This document shows, piece by piece, positions 1 to 12,918 of a stretch of 64,000 bases of DNA. Both the position numbers and the translations under genes were made by a program. Within the stretch, counting starts at the first letter, position 1. Each line of letters opens with the position of its first letter. Location of the stretch: the NCBI GenBank assembly GCA_029851415.1, contig CM056741.1:180155021-180219020 (forward strand). The letters run 5' to 3'. Under the pieces are notes generated by a model. That model had not been told where the DNA came from, ran no database searches, and saw nothing but the letters and a program-made list of their open reading frames with translations. Source of the stretch: Eretmocerus hayati. Its lineage: Eukaryota > Arthropoda > Insecta > Hymenoptera > Aphelinidae.

Positions 1-1009
1 ATACTCGTATGAGGCATTCAAATCATGTTTGCGAGTGTAGATTCCGACGGAATGAGTATTTCGGCTTAGTAGCGCTTGGTGAGATCACCTCATGATATTA
101 AGTAAGAATAATCATTTTTAAGGAGTAATATAATTATTTTGATTGTTATAATCATCTATGATTGAATTTTCAAAATATAGTCGCTACATCATATTTTTTA
201 ATTCAGTCATGAATTGATGAGTGATGATGATGAATGATGATGATGATACAATATTTTTGATTAATATTGATTAAATAAATCCAATCTGAACTTATGAAAT
301 ATTATTTGAAAATAAAATTAATTAGTTAATTAATTTTAATATAATATTTGAAGATGTACAAATAGCCCGTCAGTCATTTATTGGATTGAGAAATATGCTG
401 TAGCGGTGCCTATATTTATCTCAATTCGATATCGAGAAAAAAAGTCGCAAGCCTGCGTATAAAGCAAAAAAAAACAGAATTGGGAGAATAAGAAAGAAAA
501 TATTCGTCCCCGGGAACCGACCCCGAAGCTCACGCGTGCGAAGCGAACTCGCTGCCACTTGCGCCAACTCTTGCTATGACAAGCTGTGATCAAATGTTGC
601 TCATAAGCGTCGAGCCCCCATAAGGGGCTTGTGATCTGGGCTTGATTTTTGTTGTTTATCGGCATGAATAACAACCGGCTTTGTTATCCATGGCCTCTCG
701 TTGATACTCAAATGGCAGAATCAAACCGAATGTATCAAAATAAGACGGTTGTTGCATCGACTCATCAAAACAAAACGAGTACGGCTGCGACAGCAGTCCG
801 ACTGTTGTCTTCTGCTGTGTGAGTTCCCCCGCGGGGACAGCGCGCGTGCGAGGTTATGTTATGGGTTTAAAGAGTAGCGAACAAGTCTTTTACTAAGATG
901 CTCCTCATAAGTAAGCCTGAACTCATGTAGAGATCTCACCCTCTTATCATTTTTTGTCCTTGGCTCCATCCTCTCAAGGGCAGAAAGTAAACACAGCAGC
1001 CAGATCTAG

Positions 1010-1130
1010 CTCAGTACTATTATCCAGTAGTACGACAGTAGTACGCTCAGTAGTACTGTAGTAGACTACGGTCGTACTACTGCAGTAGCTACTGCAGTAG
1101 TACGACAGTAGAGTCCTGTCAATCTACGTC
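1010..1130. repeat. AGTAGTAC-rich short tandem/palindromic repeat
   Basis: The stretch is built from AGTAGTACGACAGTAGTACG-like units and their reverse complements, so it can fold on itself. Similar CAGTAG/CTACGG/TACGGCCGTA strings recur next to the ends of the element at 33904-36894, which suggests a remnant of the same kind of element. Confidence 0.6.
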
Positions 1131-1552
1131 CAGTAGTTTGACCATCCAGTACTGCTACGCTGTTTTTTCCACCAGGGAACCTAGAAGATATCTTGAGTCA
1201 GACCAAAAAACCTCCATGCAAATTTATTACCAATTTTCTTAGAGCCTGTTCTCTACTTGTCTGATGAACAGTATACAATCAGGTTTTTCACTCTTATATC
1301 AATTTTTTGTTTTTTCTTATATCTACAGATTCCATACTCCTACTCATCCCTTTCCCCTTAATTCTATCTTACATTTTCCATTTTCCTTTCCTTTATACCC
1401 TTCCTTCGGTTGGGTGACAGTTTACCAGTTGAGGACATCCATCCTCTCCACTATACCAACCAGTTTTAACCTTACCTACTGGTGTAATGGCTAAAGTCAA
1501 ATCTGCTCAGTAGCAGAAAGATATGACCAGAAAGTAAAAGAAGAAGAAGAAA

Positions 1553-1680
1553 TTCGATCATAACTTTGATCAAAAATGACTCCAAAAGGATGCATTTTAC
1601 GGAGGAACGCGTATGATCTAGTCTTGTAGATCGTTCAGAGATCTACAAATTACCCCTCTACAAGTTTTTCTAAAAAACCA
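1553..1680. repeat. Dispersed repeat, copy 1
   Basis: The block contains ATAACTTTGATCAAAAATGA, then ACTCCAAAAGGATGCATTT, then GATCTACAAATTACC. The same ordered words occur at about 10276-10400 in the same orientation with substitutions, so the two are diverged copies of one dispersed family. No coding capacity is evident. Confidence 0.55.
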
Positions 1681-3316
1681 ATATTTTCCGATTGATAATG
1701 GAAAAACCGAAAAGAGGTCGGCGGAGAGCATGATTTGATATGATAAAATAACCTGGGAATTTCTTTAAAATCTCAACTTTTTTTCAATCAACAAATTTTG
1801 GAATGAGAGATTTGAAGAAACATATGAAATATCATCGTAGATGCGTACAAGGATAACCAGCAGTAATGTTTTCAGACATTTTGATACGTAAAGTATACCT
1901 TCAAAGAATTTCGGAAAATTATATAATTTTCGTAGCTTATGTTTCGCACAGGATTTTGTCTAAAGTGAAAGAATTCCATTCTTCGTGGTAGAAAGAGCAA
2001 GCCTGAATTTTTTCGGACCTCTATTGATATTTTGACCCCTTATTCCCGTGACCTTACCCCGCACCTTATGGGCCGTCTGATTTGGAACCCCCCCACCATT
2101 GAGTGGTCTGACGACTGGAATCTTGTTAAGAAGCATGAGATCTACGATACTACAAATTCCCAAGTTTTACTAAATATGACACCCGATCTTATCGCATATC
2201 GATTTTCAAAATTGTGCTGACGCGTATACCCCCACTCCGGAGCGGTCTGACGGCCATTTTTGGGCATTTCTAATCATAAACTATCATCCTCGAAAGTTTC
2301 AGCCTTTACGGATTATGACACATAAACCTGTCAAAATAATTATTTTGAAAATCAATAAAAAAAATAACCCCCCAAAACTAGGCCGTCTGACGCCGGTTTT
2401 GGGATCGGGAGACGGAGAACAATGTTTTAAATACTATTCTAGATTTTACTAAATGTGGCACAAAAAAAGTTCACCAGCTCCCGGACTAACCCACCCACTA
2501 ATGACCCATGTGGTCACCTATTATAGATGTACTTCAGCCCTTCCACATAGGCATTTCATGTGCGGGATCCAGTCGGACAGATCTTGGACGGGCGTTTCAT
2601 TGTCGTAACCCCAAGCACTTCAATAACACAAATTTATCACCAGATTCAAGTTATAACTCTAAACTCCTATTCATGTATTCATTTATTCATTTACTTGACA
2701 CCCTGTCTTCTCGCCTCTTGCATAATAATGTCGACCATGTATAACCACTATGATTGCAGTAAACTTTGTAATGAGACCGTATCAGTTGATTATTTTGCGT
2801 GGTCCATCTCCCATAGCTCAAAATAATACGCTATCTGTGAGGGTTGACAACATTTTCAAAAAGTGTTGCACTCGACATATCATAGACTTAGGTATGTCTT
2901 GCCAAAAGGTAACCACTCTGCAAGGATATTGGAGGCCTAGTTATTATTAGTCTTTCGAGAAATTTTATGCCGACCATATATATAGATTCTGAAGAACGAT
3001 TTCCTCAAATTAGTGATGATTGGTTTCAGAGACAAAACTACATGGAAAATAACAGAGTGCAAAACTGAAACGAGATAAAAATCTACACAATAAGCAATAG
3101 ATGCTCAGTGACATCCTTAGAAAAAAAATTTGCGTGTCACAAACGATGGTTGAGATGTTCTAATTACGTAGATCGATAAAATCATTCCGGAGTCCACCCG
3201 ATCGATTTTATTAGATTGTCATAGAAACTGGTGAAGCTATCTAAAATCGGCTTTCAAACACGTGGTGCAAGGAATCTCTCACTCGGCCATTTATTTGGAC
3301 TGACACAATATTTACC

Positions 3317-6300
3317 ATGAAGCAGATTGAATTAATCCTTTTGAGTATTTTTACTTCAATGGGGACAATGTTTATGATCAGTAAGAGTGTTCAGAAAAAA
3401 TTTCTGTCCCATACAAACCAAAACTCTCTCCTTCAAATAACCGTGAGTCATGGTCTATCCTTCTACTTGGATTCATTTTATCCTGCAAACAAAATTGAAT
3501 TGCACGAAATACCGATCATGACATTATCCTCATAGCCAGACCGATTATACTCTATCAGCAAAAATTGGTGTTATGAGACTCCAAAAATTCTCTGGAGAAT
3601 CGTCCATTTAATTCAAAAGTTGTACCAAATTTGCAACATCTAGTGTCATGAATTATTGTCCAGTAAAGTCTGATAAGTATCACTCACAGGTAACACTCAC
3701 AGATGAGTTGATTGTAGCTTTGGCAGTGCATAATTTGACGACCACACTTGCTAAGAAAGTTCACAATGAATGCTCCTGATGGGTTACGATACTAAATCAA
3801 GCACCATCTGGATTCAATTATTTCCACTCTCAAGAAATTCGTCGAACGATTAATTTTTCTTCTTTTCAGTCCAGAAGTTTTATATCCAAATGTATTCTTA
3901 AGGTTCTCACGGTACAGAATCATAATCACCCTATGCTTGCACAGCTGTTTTGATAGATATAGACACTCAATTTCTTCCAAAGCATGAAAAAAAAAAAAAA
4001 TACCCAAAATAGGCGTGTACACGCAGATCAATAATAATCGATTGTTTGTAAAAATAGAGACCTATTTGCGTTGTGAATATGTTTTACAACATAAGCCCAT
4101 AAGAGAAATGTCTACATTTCTATCTTTCTATCAGATACAAAATCCCTTTGAACCAAACTCTGCAAAACAGCTTAATTCACAGTCACAAAAATCCAGGTCA
4201 ATCGAAATTTCAAAAAAAAAAAAAATGTGAAGTTGCTCTGCGGAGTCATTTTATCACAAGTAAGAATCGCTATATGTATTTTCATTCAAAATAATTCTTG
4301 ATCTCACGCTATTCGCAAGACATGGTAAGGGATTGGCAGATTCAATCTCATAGATATTTATGGAATATAATCGATTCGATTACAGGGGATGATCCTTAAA
4401 AACTGCCTGCATGATAAAAACACCATTATCTTGACAAACCTTGTTACCAATTATCACGCCCTCATCGAATTGATTGGGCCACATAGTCTGGTAGCCACAG
4501 ATTCGCAAAGTCTTATCAACAAGTACCGCCGATTCCGTCAAGTGTACAAATTAGAAAAAAAGCATATCAACGTTCGAGTGTTACCGGCAACAAGTGTGAT
4601 ACTCACTGTGACGTCCAATGAAAATCTTTCATTCATTCTCAAGAAGTTTAAGGATTCCGTGTGGTGGAACCATGAAGCTCAATATCTTTTTGTGAATTAT
4701 GAGCGAAGCAGTTGTTCCTCGGCTCACAAATTATTATCCGAATCTTGGACTTTCAAGATACTCTCTGCCCTCTATTTCTGTCATGACCATGAAATGAATG
4801 CATTGATCTTTACTTTGAATCCCTATCGAAGTGTGGTTCCTCTTGAATGGAGTGAGATTAGTTCCTCGCAAACATTTTCGAAATCGGAACTACGGATGGA
4901 TATTTATAAAAATGTGTTCCGCCAAGGTAAAAATCTGCAAACATTCCCTCTGAATGAACTCAAAAACAATAATTATATGACGGACTTTGATGCTTAACTT
5001 ACTTATACCTAGAAACAACCGGCTAGTTGCATGTCATCGAGAGAACCATGAATTTAAATTTGGAGCCTTTCTGATTCAATATATTGTAAGAGATTTTTGA
5101 TATCTCAATCAGCTCAATTTTTGTACAACAAAATTTTGAGGCTGGAATAATTCATTAACTTTCAATTTGAAAGCTAGAGTTGTAACTCGTTTTCAAGAGT
5201 TTCTGAGTAGGGATGTTTTCAATTTCAAGTTTCATTGGTGATCTCCTCGGCAGTCTTCATAGACTCTGTTTCTACAGAACTGCGGGAAAAGGGGAAACTC
5301 AGCCGCGGAGATAGAAAAAAAGTAGGGGAAGTTTTACAAGTCCTCATAAAATGCAAACATATCCTATTCTTTCAGAACGGATGTCGATGGCTATGGATTT
5401 GTACGGAAATTGACAGGAAAAGAGAATCGGAACAATTCAGAAATTTCTTGAGTCTTTGAAAATCTAAATTCCTTGGAAACAAAGACAAATCTACCCCACA
5501 TGCCTCTTGTACACTATAAGAAAAAATTCTTAAAATCAAGCAAAAATCGTTCTGAATCACAACAAATCCCTCAACTTCATAATGTTAATTTTCAGTCAAT
5601 TAGTCTGGCTTAAAGAATGTCTTCTTACAGTGTATGTACCCATAACATGCGCCGTATACCTATCTGAGAAGTGCACACGTTGGCCTTCCCACGGTTTTTT
5701 TTACGTTTGAAAGAATGAGTGGTCTGGACCAATCGAGCATTATTATTGCGTGTCCCAGAGAATTGAAAGTGAATTCTTCATTTTTCAATTGTGCACAGCT
5801 AAGAAACCGTCAAAAAATCGCGTTAAGCGGAACAAGCGCCGAAATTTTTGGTTCGACCAATCTTGATGTACTTCAGCACATTTAATTCCGTCTCAAGAGC
5901 CCTTCAAATTTTTTCTTCTGGAGTTGCGGATCTTGGATCTAGAGCTATTTTATGAGCAAGATACGGAAGTGATTGGTAGAATTTCAAGGCCAATATTAGA
6001 GTGTACCCAACATGCCCTCATGTGCTTATCTCGAAAGGGCGCGAAGTATGACTCATTTTACGACTATGAACGTGTTCATCACATCAAAATAGGTCGGAAA
6101 TGATATTTTTGATGAACAATAAGCTCAAAATACGGTTATTGCACGCCGACAAAAACAATTGTATGCACTTTATCTACGATTTACATTGTTTGATAGGATG
6201 GAGGGGTGTTGGGTACACCAGTTAGCCATCTCACAAAAATCAATTTATGGGAAAATTGTAACATCGTCAACCGGGGTTACTTTGAACAGACGAGGTAACT

Positions 6301-7909
6301 TTGAACACTCGTTTGAGCTCTCGAAATCAGCTAAATAGAGATGCGTAAGGGCTCTAGCACTAATTTGTTAGATAATTGCATGCGTGAAGAACATTTTGCA
6401 CTGGCGAAGCAGTCCCTATCTGCTGTAAGTAGCTGGAAAGCATGATTTTTGAGTGAATATACCAAAAAAAAGTCTTTTTTGCTTCAAAACCATGCTCTCT
6501 AGCCACTCACAGCTGATAGGGACTTCTTCGATAGCGTAAAATGTTCTCCATGCATGCAACTATCAAGAAAATGAGTACTAAAACCCTTGCGTAATCCTAT
6601 TTTGCTGATTTCTCTTCATTTTGATAGCCTCTTAGCAAACGTGTAAAATGATCGAACTGTCACAAGAAATTGTGTCTTGGTATCATACAAGTTTGAGCTA
6701 TTCTGATGAATTTGCAATCTTTTTATTTTGATAGATACACATCTACCAAATTGCAGTGCCTTATTCTACGACAAAATTGCAAATTTACAAGAATATAGAT
6801 TGAAGGCTGGCATCGCCAACAGAGGAGTACCGCTAAACGAATTCGATACATCAAAACCAGGTTGCAAAAAATTCAGTAAATCCATGTACAAGATTGTATG
6901 TACTATCATAAAGAAGATCAATGCAACGCTGGCAGTAAAAAAGACAGCATCTGGTTTCGTCGACCAACGTGGAAAACCGCAGAAATCTCTTAAAGATATT
7001 TCATCTGGGACTGTAGATTTTTTAATGGAGCCTTACTTCCTTCGAGATTACTGGAAGATTCAATCCTATCCATTTGATACTGCTGCGCTCAAAGTCATAT
7101 TACCTCCAAACTCACCCAGAACATTGCTAGATGAGTTTACTTTCTTATCGAGCAAAAAATTCTGGATTTTTTATTCTTTAACTTTTATCTCATACGTAAT
7201 AATTTTGAGATACATTCTGAATATCTCATTTTCTTCAGCCACTTTGGAACTACTAAGAATCCTATTCGGTGGATCTACAATAAGACGACCCACTCAAACA
7301 CTATCCAGAATATTATTTCTGTTTCTCATATTTTCCAACATAGGTGTGAATCAGTTGTTTCAAAGTCACATGAGCGTAATAAAGACTGTATCCAACAAAA
7401 TATCAAAGTCAAGCGTCACAAAAGATCTATTTGAATCTAATATCTCGATTGAAGGATTACTTAATCATAAAGAACTTATACCCTATATATTTCATGAACG
7501 TTTTCGTAAACAGGTCGGATCTTCCGACGATTGTATTGCAAACCTTTCAGATAAAAAAGTTTCAGCATGTTTAGTTCCATCCTATGTAAATGTAGGTGAT
7601 ATGGGACTACGCGCATCGGAAGATATTGTGGAAAGGAGCTTGTCATATACTTGGGGAGAGGATTCTCCATTTTTGAAGAGAGTAAATCAAATGCTACTAT
7701 TGATGAACGCAAATGGCGTTACAAAATTTGTAGGCGGATATGATAGAAGAAAACAAAATTTAGTGGTAACTAAACCACCTTCGTCTTGGGGATTGAAAAA
7801 CTGGAAAACGAGTTTTTCTATATTGTGTTGTGGTTGGCTTCTCGCATTTATGGGATTCTTACTGGAGATTGTGTACTTCAAGTTGCAGCTCTTAGATACT
7901 ATTAACTAA
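3317..7909 (+). CDS. Divergent ionotropic receptor (IR), three exons
   Basis: Predicted ligand-gated cation channel of the insect chemosensory IR family (iGluR-derived). Exons: 3317-3442 (donor GTGAGT, phase 0), 4386-4926 (after TTACAG; donor GTAAAA, phase 1) and 6735-7909 (after GATAG), giving 613 residues, a usual IR length. Exon 1 encodes a hydrophobic signal-like start (MKQIELILLSIF). Exon 2 is the amino-terminal domain. Exon 3 carries the first ligand-binding half, TM1 (near FWIFYSLTFISYVIILRYIL), a pore region, TM2 (FLFLIFSNIGVNQLF), the second ligand-binding half and TM3 (SILCCGWLLAFMGFLLEIVY). The 1.8 kb second intron contains a foldback repeat. The call rests on TM layout and motifs. 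Membership of the variable, non-co-receptor class is inferred, because no conserved IR8a/25a signature is seen. Exon 1 is the least certain part. Confidence 0.82.
5633..6240. repeat. Dispersed repeat in IR intron
   Basis: Words such as CAGCTAAGAAA, GACCAATCTTGATGTAC, TATGCACTTTATCTACGATTT and GTTGGGTACACC recur in the same order at about 8385-8960, with many substitutions. This is an old interspersed repeat that sits inside the second intron of the ionotropic receptor. It is non-coding. Confidence 0.5.
6323..6612. repeat. Foldback inverted repeat in IR intron
   Basis: The left arm begins GAAATCAGCTAAATAGAG and runs through CATGCGTGAAGAACATTTT and AGTCCCTATCTGCTG. The right arm reads the same words in reverse complement, ending at ATTTGCTGATTTCTC. 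Arms are about 115 bp around a short AT-rich loop. This is typical of a foldback MITE. No transposase frame is present. Confidence 0.7.
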
Positions 7910-8384
7910 CGTGAGGGTTAGCTCTAATAACATCATTAATTGGCTGTCGTCATCTCTCCACATTGTTATTGGAACATGTTTAAATATAAATTCGATAATA
8001 ATATTCTGTGTATATTTGAGTATTCATTTACTGAAAACTACAAAAATTGACTCACTCTTTCGAATATGATTTTCTTATAAGTACTAGCATGCGGTTCAGG
8101 AGTACACGGTGCGCTATTGTCGAGAATGAGTTTAACAAAAACATCGACATAAACTGGAAAGGGGGTGCTTTCGTACGAGTCGTCACGTATTGAGCGGAAT
8201 CGTACCAGCTCACCGTTTCGATATCTCCATACATTGCTTATGGGGAAATTTGGTGACTCCCCCTTTTCTTCGCTTCCTCGAGGTTTCTCCCAGCATGACA
8301 TACCCCCTATATATGTCGATCTCAGGAATGAGCACTCGTTGCGTTGACCTTCCTGCAAATTTTTCTTACATTTGTTATGTTAAA

Positions 8385-8960
8385 ATATTAGAAAGTGAGT
8401 GATTTTGATCGACTCCGATCTATTTCTGCGGGTCCCAAAAAATTCATAGTGAGGTTTCATTCTTTTTCTTTTGTACAGCTAAGAAATAGCCAACGAAATT
8501 GTGCTAAGTAAAACCGGTGCCAGAAATATTTTGCTTGGCCAATCTTAATGTACATACATACCCTTGCGCATTCGACTCCTTGTTTCAAGACTTCCAAAAT
8601 CCTCGGGAGATGCAAAACTCGGATTCGGGGCGATTCTGTGAGAAAAAGACGGAGACCGCGGTTTCAAAACATTTTTTATCACTCAAAACGTGTTCATCGC
8701 GTCAATTTTGGTCGGGAGTAGGACCAGCGAAAAGCTCCAAATGTAAATGCACGGCGTTAAAAACGATTTTATGCACTCTACCGAAGATTTACATGGTTTT
8801 GTCAGGAAAATTAGGACAGTTCAATTCCAGTTGATCAAAATGGGACATACTATGGCTCATTTTGAAAGTCTTGGAACAAGCTTTAAAGCAATTGTAAAAA
8901 TGTTGAGGTAAGAGAGTTGTTGAAAAAATGGGTCAATGGTGGTAAGTTGGGCACACCCAT
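8385..8960. repeat. Dispersed repeat, second copy of the 5633-6240 family
   Basis: It shares GTACAGCTAAGAAA, GCCAATCTTAATGTACAT, TTTTATGCACTCTACC and GTTGGGCACACCC in the same order as the copy in the IR intron. Divergence is high, so the two insertions are old. Confidence 0.45.
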
Positions 8961-9311
8961 TCGCAAACGCGCGAGAAATGACTTTTTGGGAAAATTGTGA
9001 TAGCTCGGCTCTCATTATTCAAAATTGAACTCACTTGAGCATATTTTCAAGTCTTGGAATAAGCTTCAAAATGCAATGCATTGCAGGAATTTGTTGAAAA
9101 ATATTGAAGTTGCTCAAAACTATTGGCAAAACGACTTGGGGGGCTCCACATCCGAGTTTTGCAACTGGTATATTTTGAGATTGGTTGAATCAAACATTCT
9201 TGACACCCGTTTTACTAAACATTATTTCTTTGGTTTATAGCTGTGTAAAAACAAAAAATGCAAATTCGACGTTGAACTTTGTAGCGGACACGCAGAATTC
9301 ATTCGAGGTTG

Positions 9312-9402
9312 GTCCAAATCACTTGAATGCTCATACTTCAACTAACAAACGAAAAAATTTTTCGTTCGTTATGTTGAAGTATGAGCATTCAAGTGATTTG
9401 GA
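9312..9402. repeat. Near-perfect 90-bp hairpin
   Basis: The left arm starts GTCCAAATCACTTGAATGCT and the right arm ends AGCATTCAAGTGATTTGGAC. Almost all of about 43 bp per arm pairs, with an A6/T5 turn and essentially no loop. It is flanked by the diverged interspersed repeat. The near-identity of the arms suggests a recent inverted duplication. Confidence 0.8.
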
Positions 9403-9885
9403 CTTTTTTGGAGTTGCAAAACTCGGATGTGGAGCGCTTGTATGAACAAAGAATGGAAATCGTTTGCAAAATATGAAAGCTAAATAATTGGTGTGTTTGT
9501 ACCCAACTTGCCTCCCTTTTCTGTTATCTTGAAAGGGTTTGCAGTTTAACTTTTTCCACCACTTCATCAACCATTTTAAAATTGTGGGAAACTATAGTCA
9601 AGTAAGTAAGCCTTGGTGAGACGCTTCCTCCTGGGTATAACCGACTCAACTCTTCCGAATCGTCCACTGTTGGGCTCAAATAATAATAGATGGCACATCC
9701 AATAATCAATATTGATGAGAATTATTGCTTAAAAATTGGGTTTTGGCATAAATAAACAATAAAAGCATGCATTTTCCGAATTTTTTTCGGTTTTTCCGCC
9801 ACAAGTCGAAAAATATCGGTTTTTCGGAAAAATTTGTGGGGAGGTGATTTGTGGTTCTCCAAACGATGATCTGCACTTTTCTTCA

Positions 9886-10324
9886 TGTGGAATGCATTTT
9901 TTAGAGTTATTCTCGATCAAAGTTATAACCGAATTCATTCAAATAAATTCGCATTGTTTATAGCGCGGGTTAAGACTATTTTCCTAAGATAATCGAGACG
10001 ATTCTTCTTAAAAAGATCTCCTGGTATTTTTTCCTAAGGTTGATGGTTTTTGAGTAATGAAAAAAAACAAATTTCGCTAACTCTGAATGCGGTGCTTTCG
10101 TAACTGCTCTTGAACTTGGAAGTCCCTGAATTCGCTTTTGTCATTACTCGAAAACGATCAAACTTAGGAAAAAATATTAAAAGAGACCTTTTTTGTTCGA
10201 AATTGACTTAATTATACCTTAGAAAAATAATTTGAACCCGGTATAAACAGTGTTAACGAGTTTATTCATACAAATTTGCCTATAACTTTGGTCAAGATTA
10301 ACTCCAAAAGGATGCATTTCACGG
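9886..10324. repeat. Foldback element, about 440 bp
   Basis: The left arm (GGAATGCATTTTTTAGAG, then TCAAAGTTATAACC, then CCTAAGGTTGATGG, then GAGTAATG) is mirrored by the right arm (CATTACTCG, AAACTTAGG, CTATAACTTTGGTCAAG, GGATGCATTTCA). Arms are about 200 bp. The outer right part is the same sequence as the dispersed repeat at 1553-1680, so that block is probably a partial copy of this foldback family. Confidence 0.65.
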
Positions 10325-10995
10325 AAAAAAGTCGAAATCACTCTTGTTAAATTGTTTGAAGATCTACAAATTACCGCTTTTCAAGTTTTTCAACCGAAAA
10401 AAGGTCGAAAATTGCATGTTTCTATTGATTTTTAATGCCCTCCTCAATTTCCAAACGATAATTCTTATTACTATCGATTATTGGTTGTGCCACCTATCAT
10501 TTGAACCCAAAACTGGACGGTTCGACCATTGACATGAATGAAATGAAAATTTCATTCGGTTCAATAAATATGGTCATCATCAATGAAGTCGTGTTGTCTG
10601 CTACTCTGCCAATCACGTGGATCCGGAATCCATTACAAACATAACCCCCACACTCTACTCATCTCTGCCCACACTCAAATCAGAACACTTTGTCCAACGA
10701 ATATAGATCGTTGCTTTGTCTTATATGTCTATGGAACACTTGCACTTTGTAGTTTATGTTCACATGTTCACAGTGCAATCTCTGATCAAATTCGTTCATT
10801 GATAGGTACCAAGTGATACTTGACACTTGGCAACTAGAAAAAGAAATGAAACAAGTTCCAAATTACATTTGGTTTTGGTTTTATCCAATCTTGAAATGAA
10901 TTGGAACATTTAAATAACTATTTGTACATAATGGTGTAACAAAGTGTAAATCATGATTGTGTAAATAAATGTTTACTAAAACTACTTGAAGCGAG

Positions 10996-12575
10996 ATGAC
11001 TTTGATGGAATATGTGCATACTTTGTCGGACAATCCATACTTTGGTGCTGGGTTTGGATTGTTTGGACTTGGTGCTGGGGCAGCGCTTTTACGAAAAGGA
11101 CTGCAAGCAGGAACAATACTATTTAGGTAAAAGTTTGATATCCAATGTGTCGGGTAGACTCAATATTATCCTAGTTGACACATTAATTTACACTTGACCT
11201 TCCCTAGACGTCACTACATGATAACTCTGGAGGTGCCATGTCGTGACAAAAGTTATGAATGGCTTCTAAAATGGATTACATACAAGGGTGCAAAAAAGAC
11301 GCAACACCTCTCAGTATCTACAAGCTTTCAGCAAACTGATACTGGCTATGTCTCAACAAGATATGAATTCATTCCAAGTGTTGGAACACATTTTTTCCGG
11401 TATGGAAATGTGACAAATTAGTCACTGAGTGTGATGAATTTTTGGATAGAAAATGATCATGGTCTGTTATATTCACAGGTATGGAAAAAATTGGATCAAA
11501 GTTGAAAGAACAAGAGAGCAACAAATGCATGATATTAATATGGGAATGCCATTTGAATCAGTAATTCTAACTTCTTTTGGGAAAGATAGAAAAATTTACT
11601 TTGACATATTAGAAGAAGGTGAGAAACTCTAATTCAATTTTTTGTATCTGTGGATTATTTAAGGCATCTTCATTCATTGTTTCGATAGCTAGGCAAATGG
11701 CCCTTGCTGAATGTAAAGGAAAAACCATCATGTATGTTGCAATGGGTCATGAGTGGCGTCAGTTTGGACACCCAAAAAAACAAAGACCCCTTGAAAGTGT
11801 CATCCTTGATGTCGGTATAGCTGACAGAATAGTCAAAGATTGCCAAGAGTTCATTGAAAATGTGTCGTGGTACAGTGACAGGGGTATTCCATATAGAAGG
11901 GGTTATCTGTTGTACGGACCCCCAGGTTGTGGTAAATCATCATTCATCACTGCTCTGGCTGGTCATATGGACAGAGGAATTTGTGTTCTAAACTTGTCAG
12001 ACAGACATCTCTCAGATGACCGGCTAAATCATCTATTAGCCATAGCACCACAGCAATCCATCATTTTATTAGAAGATATAGATGCCGTTTTTGTCAGCAG
12101 AGAAGAGACAACAGAGGTCAAAGCAGCTTATCAGGGACTCAATAGTGTTACTCTTAGTGGACTCTTGAATGCTCTCGATGGTGTTGCATCTTCAGAGGGA
12201 AGAATATTATTCATGACAACTAACTACTTAGAGAGATTAGACCCTGCTCTCATCAGACCGGGAAGAGTGGACTACAAAGAATACATTGGTAAGTTGAAAC
12301 TCTAACTCTAATATATGAAAGTATATGTATGTTGATTTACTTGTGAGAATCATCTTTTAGGATGGTGCAGTGCAACACAGCTTGAACAGATGTTTCTTAA
12401 ATTTTATCGGACTAAAGATGAAAACACTGAACAATTGTCAAAGCAATTTGCTGAAAGTGTATTGGCTCATGGAAAGAATGTTAGTCCAGCTCAGATACAA
12501 GGCTTTTTCTTGTTTTACAAGAATGAACCAGGAGCTGTTATAAATAATGTATCAAAAATTTGGGAACTCACTTGA
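10996..12575 (+). CDS. BCS1: Mitochondrial chaperone BCS1 (AAA ATPase)
   Basis: BCS1 is an inner-membrane AAA protein that translocates the folded Rieske iron-sulfur protein into complex III. Five exons: 10996-11126, 11208-11399, 11479-11618, 11689-12288 and 12361-12575, all with GT-AG borders and matching phases, give 425 residues against about 419 in the human protein. The N-terminus shows the family signature NPYFGAGFG followed by a glycine/alanine-rich membrane segment. The BCS1-specific domain contains [11 protein letters not shown]. The AAA module has Walker [10 protein letters not shown], Walker [10 protein letters not shown], a sensor-1 region [20 protein letters not shown], and the arginine-finger region. 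The C-terminus ([14 protein letters not shown]) is typical. The gene looks intact and functional. Its start is fixed by the conserved N-terminus. Confidence 0.96.
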
Positions 12576-12918
12576 AGCAAGAAGGTGATACTGATGGTAT
12601 TGAAATAGGGAGTGAAATAATTGTAAATATGTTTTTGGAAAACAAAATATTTATTTGGATATTTACATGGAAAGTATTGCTTTCACATCCTTGAATTTGA
12701 TTTTAAAATGATTTTTATTTCAAATTGCGACTTTGTTAAAACACTAGTCCCAAAAATCTAGTCTTGAAAAGACAACAAGAGAGTAACAAAACTTTGACGG
12801 ATCATTTGAATGAGACCTAATATACTGATGAACAGGAATTCATACCCACAATTATTCCGGTATAAAATTATGTACAAGCACTATCATTATCCCAAGCGTT
12901 CCGTTTGATATTCGATAA
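12576..12918. other. Short spacer 3' of BCS1
   Basis: This AT-rich, non-coding stretch should hold the BCS1 3' UTR and the 5' junction of the poly(A)-tailed insertion that follows. I see no obvious target-site duplication matching the sequence after the poly(A) tract, but the exact 5' junction is unknown. Confidence 0.5.

Larger units (their letters stand above)
1..3316. other. Non-coding, repeat-derived flank
   Basis: I see no supportable gene here. The stretch holds a GATGAT microsatellite near 218-248 and a cluster of AGTAGTAC/GTACTACT-type short repeats at about 1010-1130, followed by a CCACCAGGG motif like the ends of elements further right. A block at about 1553-1680 has a diverged direct copy at about 10276-10400. 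Three scattered GGCCGTCTGA/GGTCTGACG motifs lie between 2080 and 2400. Short open frames here show no codon structure or domain I recognise. Confidence 0.5.
7910..10995. other. Repeat-derived intergenic region between IR and BCS1
   Basis: No gene is supportable. The stretch contains the second copy of the 5633-6240 repeat family (about 8385-8960), a near-perfect 90-bp hairpin (9312-9402), a foldback of about 440 bp (9886-10324) that includes the 10276 copy of the 1553 repeat, and AT-rich unique sequence. From about 10580 to 10995 I see no repeat and no signal I can name; the BCS1 promoter should lie there. Confidence 0.5.

Noticed and set aside
378..674. Minus-strand 98-codon frame
   Set aside because: No recognisable domain, aromatic-rich low-complexity start, no splice or neighbour support.
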